Source: an uncultured Rhizobiaceae group bacterium
Lineage (GTDB): Bacteria; Pseudomonadota; Alphaproteobacteria; Rhizobiales; Rhizobiaceae
Assembly (NCBI GenBank): GCA_937930845.1
Contig: CALHBJ010000001.1
Span: forward strand, 744,001-808,000
DNA length: 64,000 bases
Direction: 5' to 3'
Shown here: positions 57,244 through 64,000 of the stretch, in pieces
Layout of the letters: each line of letters begins with the position of its first letter
Numbering within the stretch: the first letter of the stretch is position 1
Made by a program: the position numbers and the translations under genes
The notes under the pieces: model-generated
Databases searched by the model: none
Seen by the model: the letters and a program-made list of their open reading frames with translations, nothing else
Told to the model about the DNA's origin: nothing

Positions 57244-57780
57244 ATGACCATCCCCTTTCCCATTAAAATGCTTACCTGCCTTTTCGCCAGTTTGTTTTGG
57301 GCGCAAAGCGCTGCTGCCCAATTGGCCAATCCCGATGATCCGCTGGCGCTGCACTTGCTCGAGGTCCGCGATGGCAAATCATCGAAACTGATGAGCGATG
57401 CGCTGCCGGATGGCCCGGTGATTATTCACCTTTGGGCCACATGGTGCGGGCCGTGCCGCGAAGAACTCCCAGAAGTGGAGGAATTTGCCAAGCTGCTGGA
57501 TGAAAAAGGCGCCAGTGACCGGTTCATGGTCGTGTCCGTGGACAGCATCGAATTTGACGATGTGGAAAATTTCCTGCGCGAACGGCTGGGACTGCAAGAT
57601 TTGAAAACACTGCAAACCGCACCTGAACTGGCGCCAGCCGTATTCCCCATTCGAGGTTATCCGGTCACATTCATGCTCAATGACGCACGCCAGATCCTGC
57701 GCAAACAGGACGGCCCCATCGCATGGGCCCGACCCAATATCCGAAAGCTGCTATTGGGGCATCTTCAGGTAACCCCTTAA
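57244..57780 (+). CDS. TlpA-like thioredoxin-fold protein
   Basis: A 178-residue exported thiol-disulfide protein. A signal-like hydrophobic N-terminus (MTIPFPIKMLTCLFASLFWAQSAAAQ) is followed by a TlpA/ResA fold with active site WATWCGPCREELPEVEEF at about residue 63. PVTFMLNDARQ supplies the cis-Pro segment. It could be a cytochrome-maturation or periplasmic reductase; no partner is adjacent. ATG 57244 is preferred; ATG 57232 and a start at 57211 are possible. Confidence 0.82.
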   Translation: MTIPFPIKMLTCLFASLFWAQSAAAQLANPDDPLALHLLEVRDGKSSKLMSDALPDGPVIIHLWATWCGPCREELPEVEEFAKLLDEKGASDRFMVVSVDSIEFDDVENFLRERLGLQDLKTLQTAPELAPAVFPIRGYPVTFMLNDARQILRKQDGPIAWARPNIRKLLLGHLQVTP

Positions 57781-57831
57781 AACACGATACCCAACAGGTC
57801 TCTTGTCAGTTGCATAGAATTACATGCAAGA

Positions 57832-60800
57832 TTGAATTTGTTGCCCGGTTTGATGGGGCGTATTTGGGGCCTGCCGGGGATTACTTTGGACTTCACAAAA
57901 TTTGAACTGGAATTCATCGACAGCGTACGCAATGGAAATTCCACGAAATCACCTGCCGCTTCCAGCCCGTCCAAGGCGCGCATAAAGGCGTCTCTCCTGC
58001 GCAAACTCATCCTGGGGCTGCCTATTTCAGGCGTGGATGAAGCTGGATCACGCGCGCCCGTTCCTGACCGCATTGTGCTCCGTGATTGCCACATTGAAGG
58101 GGATGAATTGGACTTGGAATTTGGCCGCCATATTGTTGGCGTGGAAATTCCGGCCCTGCATTTTTCGGGGGTGTCTTGCCACAGGATCAATTTGCGCGAA
58201 GCTGATCTGCGGGCTTTGGAGATGGAAGAGTGCCAGTTCGAATTGCTTGACCTTGAAGGGGCCAGAGTTAGCGGCGGTATCCGGATAAACAGATGCCAGG
58301 CAATTGGTTCCAACAATGTGTGCAGGATTATTGGATCAGGTGCTGAATTCAAAGGCACCGTGGAAATTTCGAAAACGACCTTGCGCACACTTACGCGCGA
58401 TCCTTTGCCGCGAGAAGGCAGACCCAATTACGCACTGCAATTTAATGATGCCCGCGTCGACGGCGAACTCATATTGTTTCCTGATTTCAGTGCCCATGGT
58501 GGCGTATCCTTGCGCGATACCGAGCTTGCCAGCGATCTGAATCTTTGCGGTGCAAGACTCTATCGTGGCGAAAACTATGCACTGCTCATGCAATCCTGCA
58601 TCGTTGGTGGCAGCCTGCTTGCGCTTCCTATCAATTCCAGCGACCGTTCTGCCCAGCGTTTTCACGCCATTGGCCGCGTGGACATGATAGGTGCGCGGTT
58701 TGGCGGCGGCATTTACATGAACAGTTGCCTGTTGGAAAAACCTGCCATGCTCAACCGCGTTGAGGCCGCAGATGGCAGCTATGTTGCCCTTCGGATTGCC
58801 GAATGCGTGATGAATGCCAGCTTGCATGTCCATACCCAATCACACGAACAGGTCTTCTTGCAAACGCGCATTGAAGGTATTTTGCAATTGGGTAACACCA
58901 AGGTTGGCGGCGATGTTAATCTGACCGGAACCGAGATAATTGGCGACGTCAAACATTCCATATTTGGACAGCGACTGAACATTGGTGGAAGTCTGCAACT
59001 CGATGGCACGATGTCTCCATCCGGCAATCTCTTTCCATTTCATGCGCATAAAAGCGTTGACTTTAGCGGCTCTACGATTGCCCAGCATTTGTCCATGAAC
59101 TGCACTTTGATTGGAGATAAAGAAAAAGCTTCCCTTGATCTTGCGCGGGCAACGCTTAGCGGGCTTTTCACAAATTGTGCTGCTGGCAATGACGGCAAAA
59201 TTGTTCAATCCCGTATCACTGGTGGGTTGTATCTGAGTGCCGCCACGATCAACGGGCCAGCCTTGTTGCAGGGCATTCTTATCAACGGTGAAAACGGCAC
59301 GGCTCTATCGGCAAGCCATGCCAACGTTCGTGGAGAATTTTTCATTGGCATCACCAGCCCAAACGGCAAAACCATGCGCAGCGAATTTCATGGCGATCTG
59401 GACTTCAGCGGAATGCAGGTCGGGCAAAATTTACGCATCGCCGCGGCAATTATCAAAGGCAGTCAGGGTTCGGCCATAAAAGGCACTGGCTTACAGATCA
59501 ACGGCGCACTAACGCTTCATGGGGCGGTGATAAAAGACGAGAATCAATGTCTGGAAATCACCGGGGCGGTGGATTTCAGCGGAATACGTGTGGACAAAGG
59601 TGTTTTGTTCACCGGCATTCGCCTTTCAAACCCTGGTGGAAAAGCACTTGATATGTCCGATGCGACGATTGGCGGATATATGCAGTTTTTTCAAAACTCC
59701 ATACCGGGGCAAGACAACCCCGTCGACATTTCGGGGCAGATCGACTGTTCCACCATGACCGTTACACGCGATTTCTTCTTCATCGGCGGCTCCTATAAAG
59801 TGGATGATGTGCGGCAGGTCGCGATAAATCTGGCACGCACCATTGTTGGTGGTGCTCTGAGTTTCACGGGCCGAAAACCTGAATCGGGCACCAAAATCGA
59901 GATAAAAGGTGTGCTGGATGCAAGCGCCGCGCGCATTGATGCGGGGTTCGAGGTCGTCCAGACGCATCTTTCAGGCGTACCTGCTTTACGCGCATCGTCA
60001 CTACGGGCAACTGGCGATTGTTGGATTTCACCAACCACGGAAGGCGCCATCAATCTGTTTGGACTTCAGGTCCAGGGCACACTTTTGATGCACGATCTGG
60101 AGATTATTCAGGATGTGCCGCTGAGTTTTGATATGGCGATATTGGATGACCCCGAAAAGCTGGCCGTGTTGTGCGAATATCTCGATTGGTATCGGGAAAA
60201 CGACCTGGAGGAAGACGAAAGCAAGGCCATATCTGACTTCTATTTCAAGCGCCCAAGAGCTATCGACCGGGCGGAAATCGAACGATTGGACCGACAGAGC
60301 AGATCAGGGCGTATTACACTTTCACACGCCAATATTGAACGCACGCTTAGCGTCAGCGATTTAAAGGTGACGCAGACACCCGATTTCAAAAGATATTACA
60401 AGACGATCTATGGTGCGGATGCCGACAACTACAATACCGCAGATTTTGACCTGACTCAGGCGAACTGCGATGCGCTGGATGATGGCGGGGGAAGAGCCTG
60501 GGGTGATAAGATCACACTTAGCCTACAGGGGTTCCAATATAAGCGGCTTTACAATTATCGATCCCGGCGTCGCTCTTATGTTCCCTATGAGCGTATCGAA
60601 GGCAAAGAGATACGCACCCGTTTAAAAACCCGCTTTAGGGAAATGTCGACGCGGAGAAACCGTTGGCTGCGGCTGCAATATGCAAATGGGAAACCGACTT
60701 CCACAACATTTTTCAATCAGCCTTACGAGCAACTTGCACTCACCCTTCGAAACCAGGGGGACATAAGGGCGTCCCGTACAGTCCTTGCAGAGAAATTTCA

Positions 60801-61287
60801 CATTGAGACAAGCCTGATGACGCATCCACGCAAACTGCTTTGGATGTTACATGGCTTGTTGTTTCGCTATGGGCTTTCGCCTCAGCGGGCGCTGGCGACA
60901 TTTGCTGTGTTTGTTTTGTTGGGAACTTTGCTCACAGGCATTGCTGACAATCGTGGTTTTCTTGTCGCCAACAGCAAAAGTACTGATGCATCGCAGTCGC
61001 AACAATGTGGAGACCGGGTGATCCCATGGATTTATGCGATGGATACGGCGGTGCCGATTTTGACATTTCAACAGGAACAAAGATGCCACCTGCGCAGTGC
61101 GCATCCAGAAGATGCCGTGTTGGCGCGTGTGGGGTCTGCAGAAAATTCCTGGATTGGACACACAGAGATTAAAGAAAGCCACCTTTGGCGGTCTGGCCGC
61201 GGCCTTTATGCCATTATAGGATGGGTCATCACATCTATGATGATCCTGACATTTGCCGGTGTCTTCCGCCGCGCCGCGGAGGCTTGA
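57832..61287 (+). CDS. giant beta-helix-like repeat protein with C-terminal membrane segments
   Basis: An 1151-residue protein. Residues 60-840 carry irregular repeats of the form L-x-G-x-x-I-x-G-x-L/V (for example GDLDFSGMQVGQNLRIAAA, LTLHGAVI, NPGGKALDMSDATIGGYMQ), suggesting a long beta-solenoid. The last 230 residues have a basic segment, then QPYEQLALTLRNQGDIRASRTVLAEK, RALATFAVFVLLGTLLTGIAD, an extramembrane stretch with IPWIYAMDTAVPIL, and a final helix GWVITSMMILTFAGVFRR. This tail resembles actinobacterial 'membrane-associated' repeat proteins (from memory). Start could be TTG 57832 or ATG 57853. Confidence 0.7.
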   Translation: MNLLPGLMGRIWGLPGITLDFTKFELEFIDSVRNGNSTKSPAASSPSKARIKASLLRKLILGLPISGVDEAGSRAPVPDRIVLRDCHIEGDELDLEFGRHIVGVEIPALHFSGVSCHRINLREADLRALEMEECQFELLDLEGARVSGGIRINRCQAIGSNNVCRIIGSGAEFKGTVEISKTTLRTLTRDPLPREGRPNYALQFNDARVDGELILFPDFSAHGGVSLRDTELASDLNLCGARLYRGENYALLMQSCIVGGSLLALPINSSDRSAQRFHAIGRVDMIGARFGGGIYMNSCLLEKPAMLNRVEAADGSYVALRIAECVMNASLHVHTQSHEQVFLQTRIEGILQLGNTKVGGDVNLTGTEIIGDVKHSIFGQRLNIGGSLQLDGTMSPSGNLFPFHAHKSVDFSGSTIAQHLSMNCTLIGDKEKASLDLARATLSGLFTNCAAGNDGKIVQSRITGGLYLSAATINGPALLQGILINGENGTALSASHANVRGEFFIGITSPNGKTMRSEFHGDLDFSGMQVGQNLRIAAAIIKGSQGSAIKGTGLQINGALTLHGAVIKDENQCLEITGAVDFSGIRVDKGVLFTGIRLSNPGGKALDMSDATIGGYMQFFQNSIPGQDNPVDISGQIDCSTMTVTRDFFFIGGSYKVDDVRQVAINLARTIVGGALSFTGRKPESGTKIEIKGVLDASAARIDAGFEVVQTHLSGVPALRASSLRATGDCWISPTTEGAINLFGLQVQGTLLMHDLEIIQDVPLSFDMAILDDPEKLAVLCEYLDWYRENDLEEDESKAISDFYFKRPRAIDRAEIERLDRQSRSGRITLSHANIERTLSVSDLKVTQTPDFKRYYKTIYGADADNYNTADFDLTQANCDALDDGGGRAWGDKITLSLQGFQYKRLYNYRSRRRSYVPYERIEGKEIRTRLKTRFREMSTRRNRWLRLQYANGKPTSTTFFNQPYEQLALTLRNQGDIRASRTVLAEKFHIETSLMTHPRKLLWMLHGLLFRYGLSPQRALATFAVFVLLGTLLTGIADNRGFLVANSKSTDASQSQQCGDRVIPWIYAMDTAVPILTFQQEQRCHLRSAHPEDAVLARVGSAENSWIGHTEIKESHLWRSGRGLYAIIGWVITSMMILTFAGVFRRAAEA

Positions 61288-61292
61288 TGCGT

Positions 61293-61326
61293 GTATCGTT
61301 TGTTCGTCCTTACGAATGAGCGATAC
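61293..61326. other. strong stem-loop between convergent genes
   Basis: GTATCGTTTGTTCG (61293-61306) and CGAATGAGCGATAC (61313-61326) pair over 14 bases with three G-U wobbles; the loop is TCCTTA. No T run follows on the plus strand, so a factor-independent terminator is not assured. Confidence 0.55.
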
Positions 61327-61386
61327 AGACCCGCAAACAAAACAGCTCAAGCGCGTTCCGGTGAAACCTGTTAAACGAAACGCGCT

Positions 61387-63477
61387 TTAAGCAGAAAGTT
61401 CGCCGCGCCATTGGTGGAAGACGCGGGCGCAGCTTTGGGCATCGCGCACGGGTTGGGAATTGCCGAAGACATCGGCTTCCGCACCGGGCAGCCATTGCTT
61501 TGGCAGGTTGCGGAAACGCATGCGCATGGGGGTGCTCATGCCTTCCCCAAAGGCGATGCATTCACGGTTCGACAGGGACGAGATGAATGCAATCGTACTG
61601 GCCGAAGACGAAGATATCGCGCGGCGGATGATGTCCTGGTCAAAATCATTGGTCAGGCGCAGGGAGAACACGGTCGAACACTGGGACAGGATCGTCGGGT
61701 CCAGCTCCGAGGGACGCTGGGAAATGATCGCCATGAAGGACCCATATTTACGGCCCTCTTTGGCGATGCGCGCAATTGCACGGCGGGTGGGTTCAAATCC
61801 ATCCTTGCCTGCGGGCACATAGCGGTGGGCCTCTTCACACACCACGAGCACTTTGAGATTGCCCTTGGCGGCAATGGCCAGTTCGAACGACAGGCGACAC
61901 AAGACCGATGCGACCGAATTCACGACCTCTGCGGGCATGCCGGCCATTTGAATGATGGTGTTGAGCGACCCGGTGCCGGGCAGGCCAAAGAAATTGCCTA
62001 TGATCTTGGCGGCAATGTCTTCAATCGTGCGGTGGCGGAACATGAAGGCGTAACGACGATCGCTGCAATGGGCATTGATACGCGCTTTCAGGGACTTCAG
62101 TGTGGTTTTCTCATAGCGCGATTCCAGCAGGCCCATTTCTTCGTCAATCAAGGCCAACAGGTCAGCCATCCGGTAGGGCACAGCCGTATCAGCGGTGAAC
62201 CCGCCCGAAGTTGAATCCTGGCGCAGTTTCACCCGGTCTTCGCTGTCGCGGAACTTTACTTTGGCGTCTGGAATGAATTCCCGCAGGGCATCCACTTCCT
62301 CGTGGACAATGGGCTTACCGCGAAACAGCACTTCCACATATTCTTCCAGTTGGAACAGCCAGAATGGCAGGTCCAGATTGATCTGGGAAATTGTGTTCGC
62401 TTCGGGAAAGGCACGGGAATATTCATTGTGGGGGTCAAGGATGATCGTGCGCAAATCCGGCACCAATTCCTGGGCTGCATGAAGCAGCAATGATACGGAT
62501 GCGGATTTACCACAACCGGTGGATCCCAACACTGCAAAATGCTTCGACAGCATGTCGGGGATGTCTACGAAGGCAGGAATTGAATCGTCCTGGGACAAGT
62601 GCCCGATCACAGCATTGGTGTCGCCGGTTGCAGCGTAAATAGATGCCAGATCGGCGGCGCGGATCTGGTGAACCACGGAGCCAACACCGGGATAACGGGT
62701 GATGCCCTTTACAAATTTGGGTTTGCCCGTGTCTGAATCTTCATTGACCTCACCCTGAAGCTCGACCTGAAAACGCAACACAGATCTGTCTTCAGGGGTA
62801 AATTCGCCATTCGGCATTTCCACATCGCAGATCATGCCGACCACGCGGCTGTCGCCGACAACAATGGACAACATGCGCCCAACTGCCCAGGTCAAGCCTG
62901 TCACTGTGTCCACGCAGCCCGTATCCCCCTGAACGACCGCCATATTGCCATTACACGCAATCACAAAGGCTTCGGGCCGTTCTTCCTTACGCATGGGCCG
63001 TGGCCCGTCTTTCAAAACAGGCTCGGCTACTGGTGTGACAGGTCTGAAACTCATCAAAGGTGCGTTGCTGCTGGCCGGCGCTGACTGGGGTGCTGCCTGG
63101 GGAGCAGTTTGTGGCGGCACGACTGGTGGCACCTGCGACTGTTGGGCGGTTGCATGGGAAGGTTGAACCGGCGCTGCTGCCGGTTGCACTGCTGCTGGCG
63201 CCGCCCGTGGGACCACTGCTGAAACCGGTTGAGGAATTGGTTGGGCCGGTGCGGGCTGAGGTGTGGCGCGCGCTACCTGGGGTGCGGCCGGTGCGGCTGT
63301 TGGCTGAGGAGCGACCGGGGGCGGGTTTGTGGGAATGGCCGTGGACTGACGTAAAACCGGCGATTGGCGCATCGGTTGAGCCGCAGCCACCGTTGGCGCA
63401 GTTGTGCGTTGCGCAGCTGCAGCCTTTTTCGCGTCCGTCGCAGCGTTGATCCGCCGCATCAGTGCTTCGTTGTCCAT
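61387..63477 (-). CDS. HerA-like ATPase with long Pro/Ala/Gln-rich linker
   Basis: A 696-residue protein. Residues 1-25 are helical; about 25-150 is a Pro/Ala/Gln-rich disordered linker. A HAS-barrel-like domain follows (about 170-300, GNMAVVQGDTGCV). The FtsK/HerA-type motor has Walker A LGSTGCGKSASVSLLL (about 320) and Walker B LVVCEEAHRYVP (about 560), plus the ISQRPSELDPTILSQCSTVFSLRLTND sensor region. HerA proteins translocate DNA, often with NurA nuclease; none is seen here. ATG 63477 is preferred over 63552. Confidence 0.85.
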   Translation of the reverse strand: MDNEALMRRINAATDAKKAAAAQRTTAPTVAAAQPMRQSPVLRQSTAIPTNPPPVAPQPTAAPAAPQVARATPQPAPAQPIPQPVSAVVPRAAPAAVQPAAAPVQPSHATAQQSQVPPVVPPQTAPQAAPQSAPASSNAPLMSFRPVTPVAEPVLKDGPRPMRKEERPEAFVIACNGNMAVVQGDTGCVDTVTGLTWAVGRMLSIVVGDSRVVGMICDVEMPNGEFTPEDRSVLRFQVELQGEVNEDSDTGKPKFVKGITRYPGVGSVVHQIRAADLASIYAATGDTNAVIGHLSQDDSIPAFVDIPDMLSKHFAVLGSTGCGKSASVSLLLHAAQELVPDLRTIILDPHNEYSRAFPEANTISQINLDLPFWLFQLEEYVEVLFRGKPIVHEEVDALREFIPDAKVKFRDSEDRVKLRQDSTSGGFTADTAVPYRMADLLALIDEEMGLLESRYEKTTLKSLKARINAHCSDRRYAFMFRHRTIEDIAAKIIGNFFGLPGTGSLNTIIQMAGMPAEVVNSVASVLCRLSFELAIAAKGNLKVLVVCEEAHRYVPAGKDGFEPTRRAIARIAKEGRKYGSFMAIISQRPSELDPTILSQCSTVFSLRLTNDFDQDIIRRAISSSSASTIAFISSLSNRECIAFGEGMSTPMRMRFRNLPKQWLPGAEADVFGNSQPVRDAQSCARVFHQWRGELSA

Positions 63478-63613
63478 TGCCCGGTTCGCTCCCAATTTGT
63501 AAGCGGGCAGTTTAGGAAACAAAGCGTTAATTTTCCGTGTTTTGCTAACCATTTGCCATGTGGGTCGGCTCTGCTAGTTTGCGGCGAAATTTCCTCTCAT
63601 TCAGCAGCACTCC

Positions 63614-64000
63614 ATGTCATCCGGCGGCCCCAAAATACCTTCCGAAAAACCCAATGCTAATCGCGGGGTGGACAGCATCGAAGACGCCGCCACATGGCTG
63701 GCGGAACGCCGCATTGAAGACATTGAATGCATCACACCGGATATTGCCGGGGTGGCGCGCGGAAAAATGATGCCTTCGGCCAAATTTCTCAATGATTCCA
63801 CACTGGCACTGCCAAGCTCGGTTTTCATGCAAACCATTTCCGGCGATTATCCTGAAGAAAGCGATATGTTCAGCTACCCGCCCAATGACGGGGATCTGCG
63901 GCTCATTCCTGATCTTTCCACACTGTCGGCGGTACCTTGGGAAAGTGATCCAACCGCGCAAGTGATCTGCGATATGTATGATCATACCGGCGCGCCAACT
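63614..64000 (+). CDS. glutamine-synthetase-family protein, 5' part (partial)
   Basis: The frame is open from ATG 63614 to the window edge (129 codons). TWLAERRIEDIECITPDIAG is followed by VARGKMMPSAKFLND and SSVFMQTISGDYPEES, the N-terminal beta-grasp of PuuA/GlnA-like ligases. It is divergent from the HerA-like gene with 136 bases between. The catalytic domain lies beyond the window, so the substrate is open; amines such as putrescine are plausible given puuA and potFGHI about 11 kb away. Confidence 0.82.
   Translation, partial: MSSGGPKIPSEKPNANRGVDSIEDAATWLAERRIEDIECITPDIAGVARGKMMPSAKFLNDSTLALPSSVFMQTISGDYPEESDMFSYPPNDGDLRLIPDLSTLSAVPWESDPTAQVICDMYDHTGAPT

Overview
The window looks like chromosome of an alphaproteobacterium, most likely a marine-type member of Hyphomicrobiales (Rhizobiales) or a close relative. 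The evidence is a hisS-hisZ-hisG operon, a tRNA-His with discriminator A73 and no encoded G-1 together with an alpha-type histidyl-tRNA synthetase, a PdhS/PleC-like cell-cycle histidine kinase, an rsmE-gshA pair, a RamB-type regulator next to isocitrate lyase, and moderately high GC. No insertion sequence, prophage, CRISPR array or rRNA was seen. Gene density is high; almost all stretches without genes are under 300 bases.

Layout. 0-9.6 kb: housekeeping and envelope genes (possible 5' end of a cobalamin gene, a small periplasmic protein, hisGZS, a fatty acid desaturase, an EamA transporter, tag, a DUF2927 protein, an L,D-transpeptidase, an outer-membrane beta-barrel). 9.6-21 kb: a coherent 2-hydroxy-acid locus with glcDEF (glycolate or D-lactate oxidase), a TRAP transporter (dctPQM), a FadR-type GntR regulator and lutABC (L-lactate oxidation). 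Two inverted repeats of the same AGTGG-N13-CCACT design lie before glcD and between dctP and gntR, so one regulator probably controls the locus. 21-30 kb: rsmE, gshA, transporters, a DUF937 protein, a DUF1127/EamA operon facing a LysR regulator across a perfect palindrome, and xseA. 30-37 kb: a PAS plus degenerate GGDEF protein, tRNA-His, a 1198-residue PAS histidine kinase and a fused iron-type ABC permease.

36.9-40.5 kb is the most unusual part. Two related cytochrome P450 genes (429 and 430 residues, both with FGxGHHxC haem loops) are each divergent from very short genes. Three of these, absent from ordinary gene calls because of their size, encode 40-43-residue peptides that all begin MKKxYxxP and align at L16, I/V19 and T/A20. 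This resembles the YxxP...T leader of lasso-type RiPP precursors, but no lasso cyclase, protease or RRE gene is present. I read it as a candidate RiPP-like peptide/P450 system.

40.7-53 kb: acetoacetyl-CoA synthetase, an AsmA-like protein, a class III cyclase, then a putrescine operon (puuA-potFG-small membrane protein-potHI) and a lytic transglycosylase. 53-64 kb: a RamB/ScfR-type regulator divergent from a small conserved gene and aceA, with three WTTGTNACAAW palindromes between them; a thioredoxin-like protein; a 1151-residue beta-helix membrane protein; a HerA-like ATPase; and the 5' end of a second glutamine-synthetase-family gene cut by the window edge.

Metabolically the window favours growth on small carbon sources: lactate/glycolate, putrescine, acetate (glyoxylate shunt) and acetoacetate.
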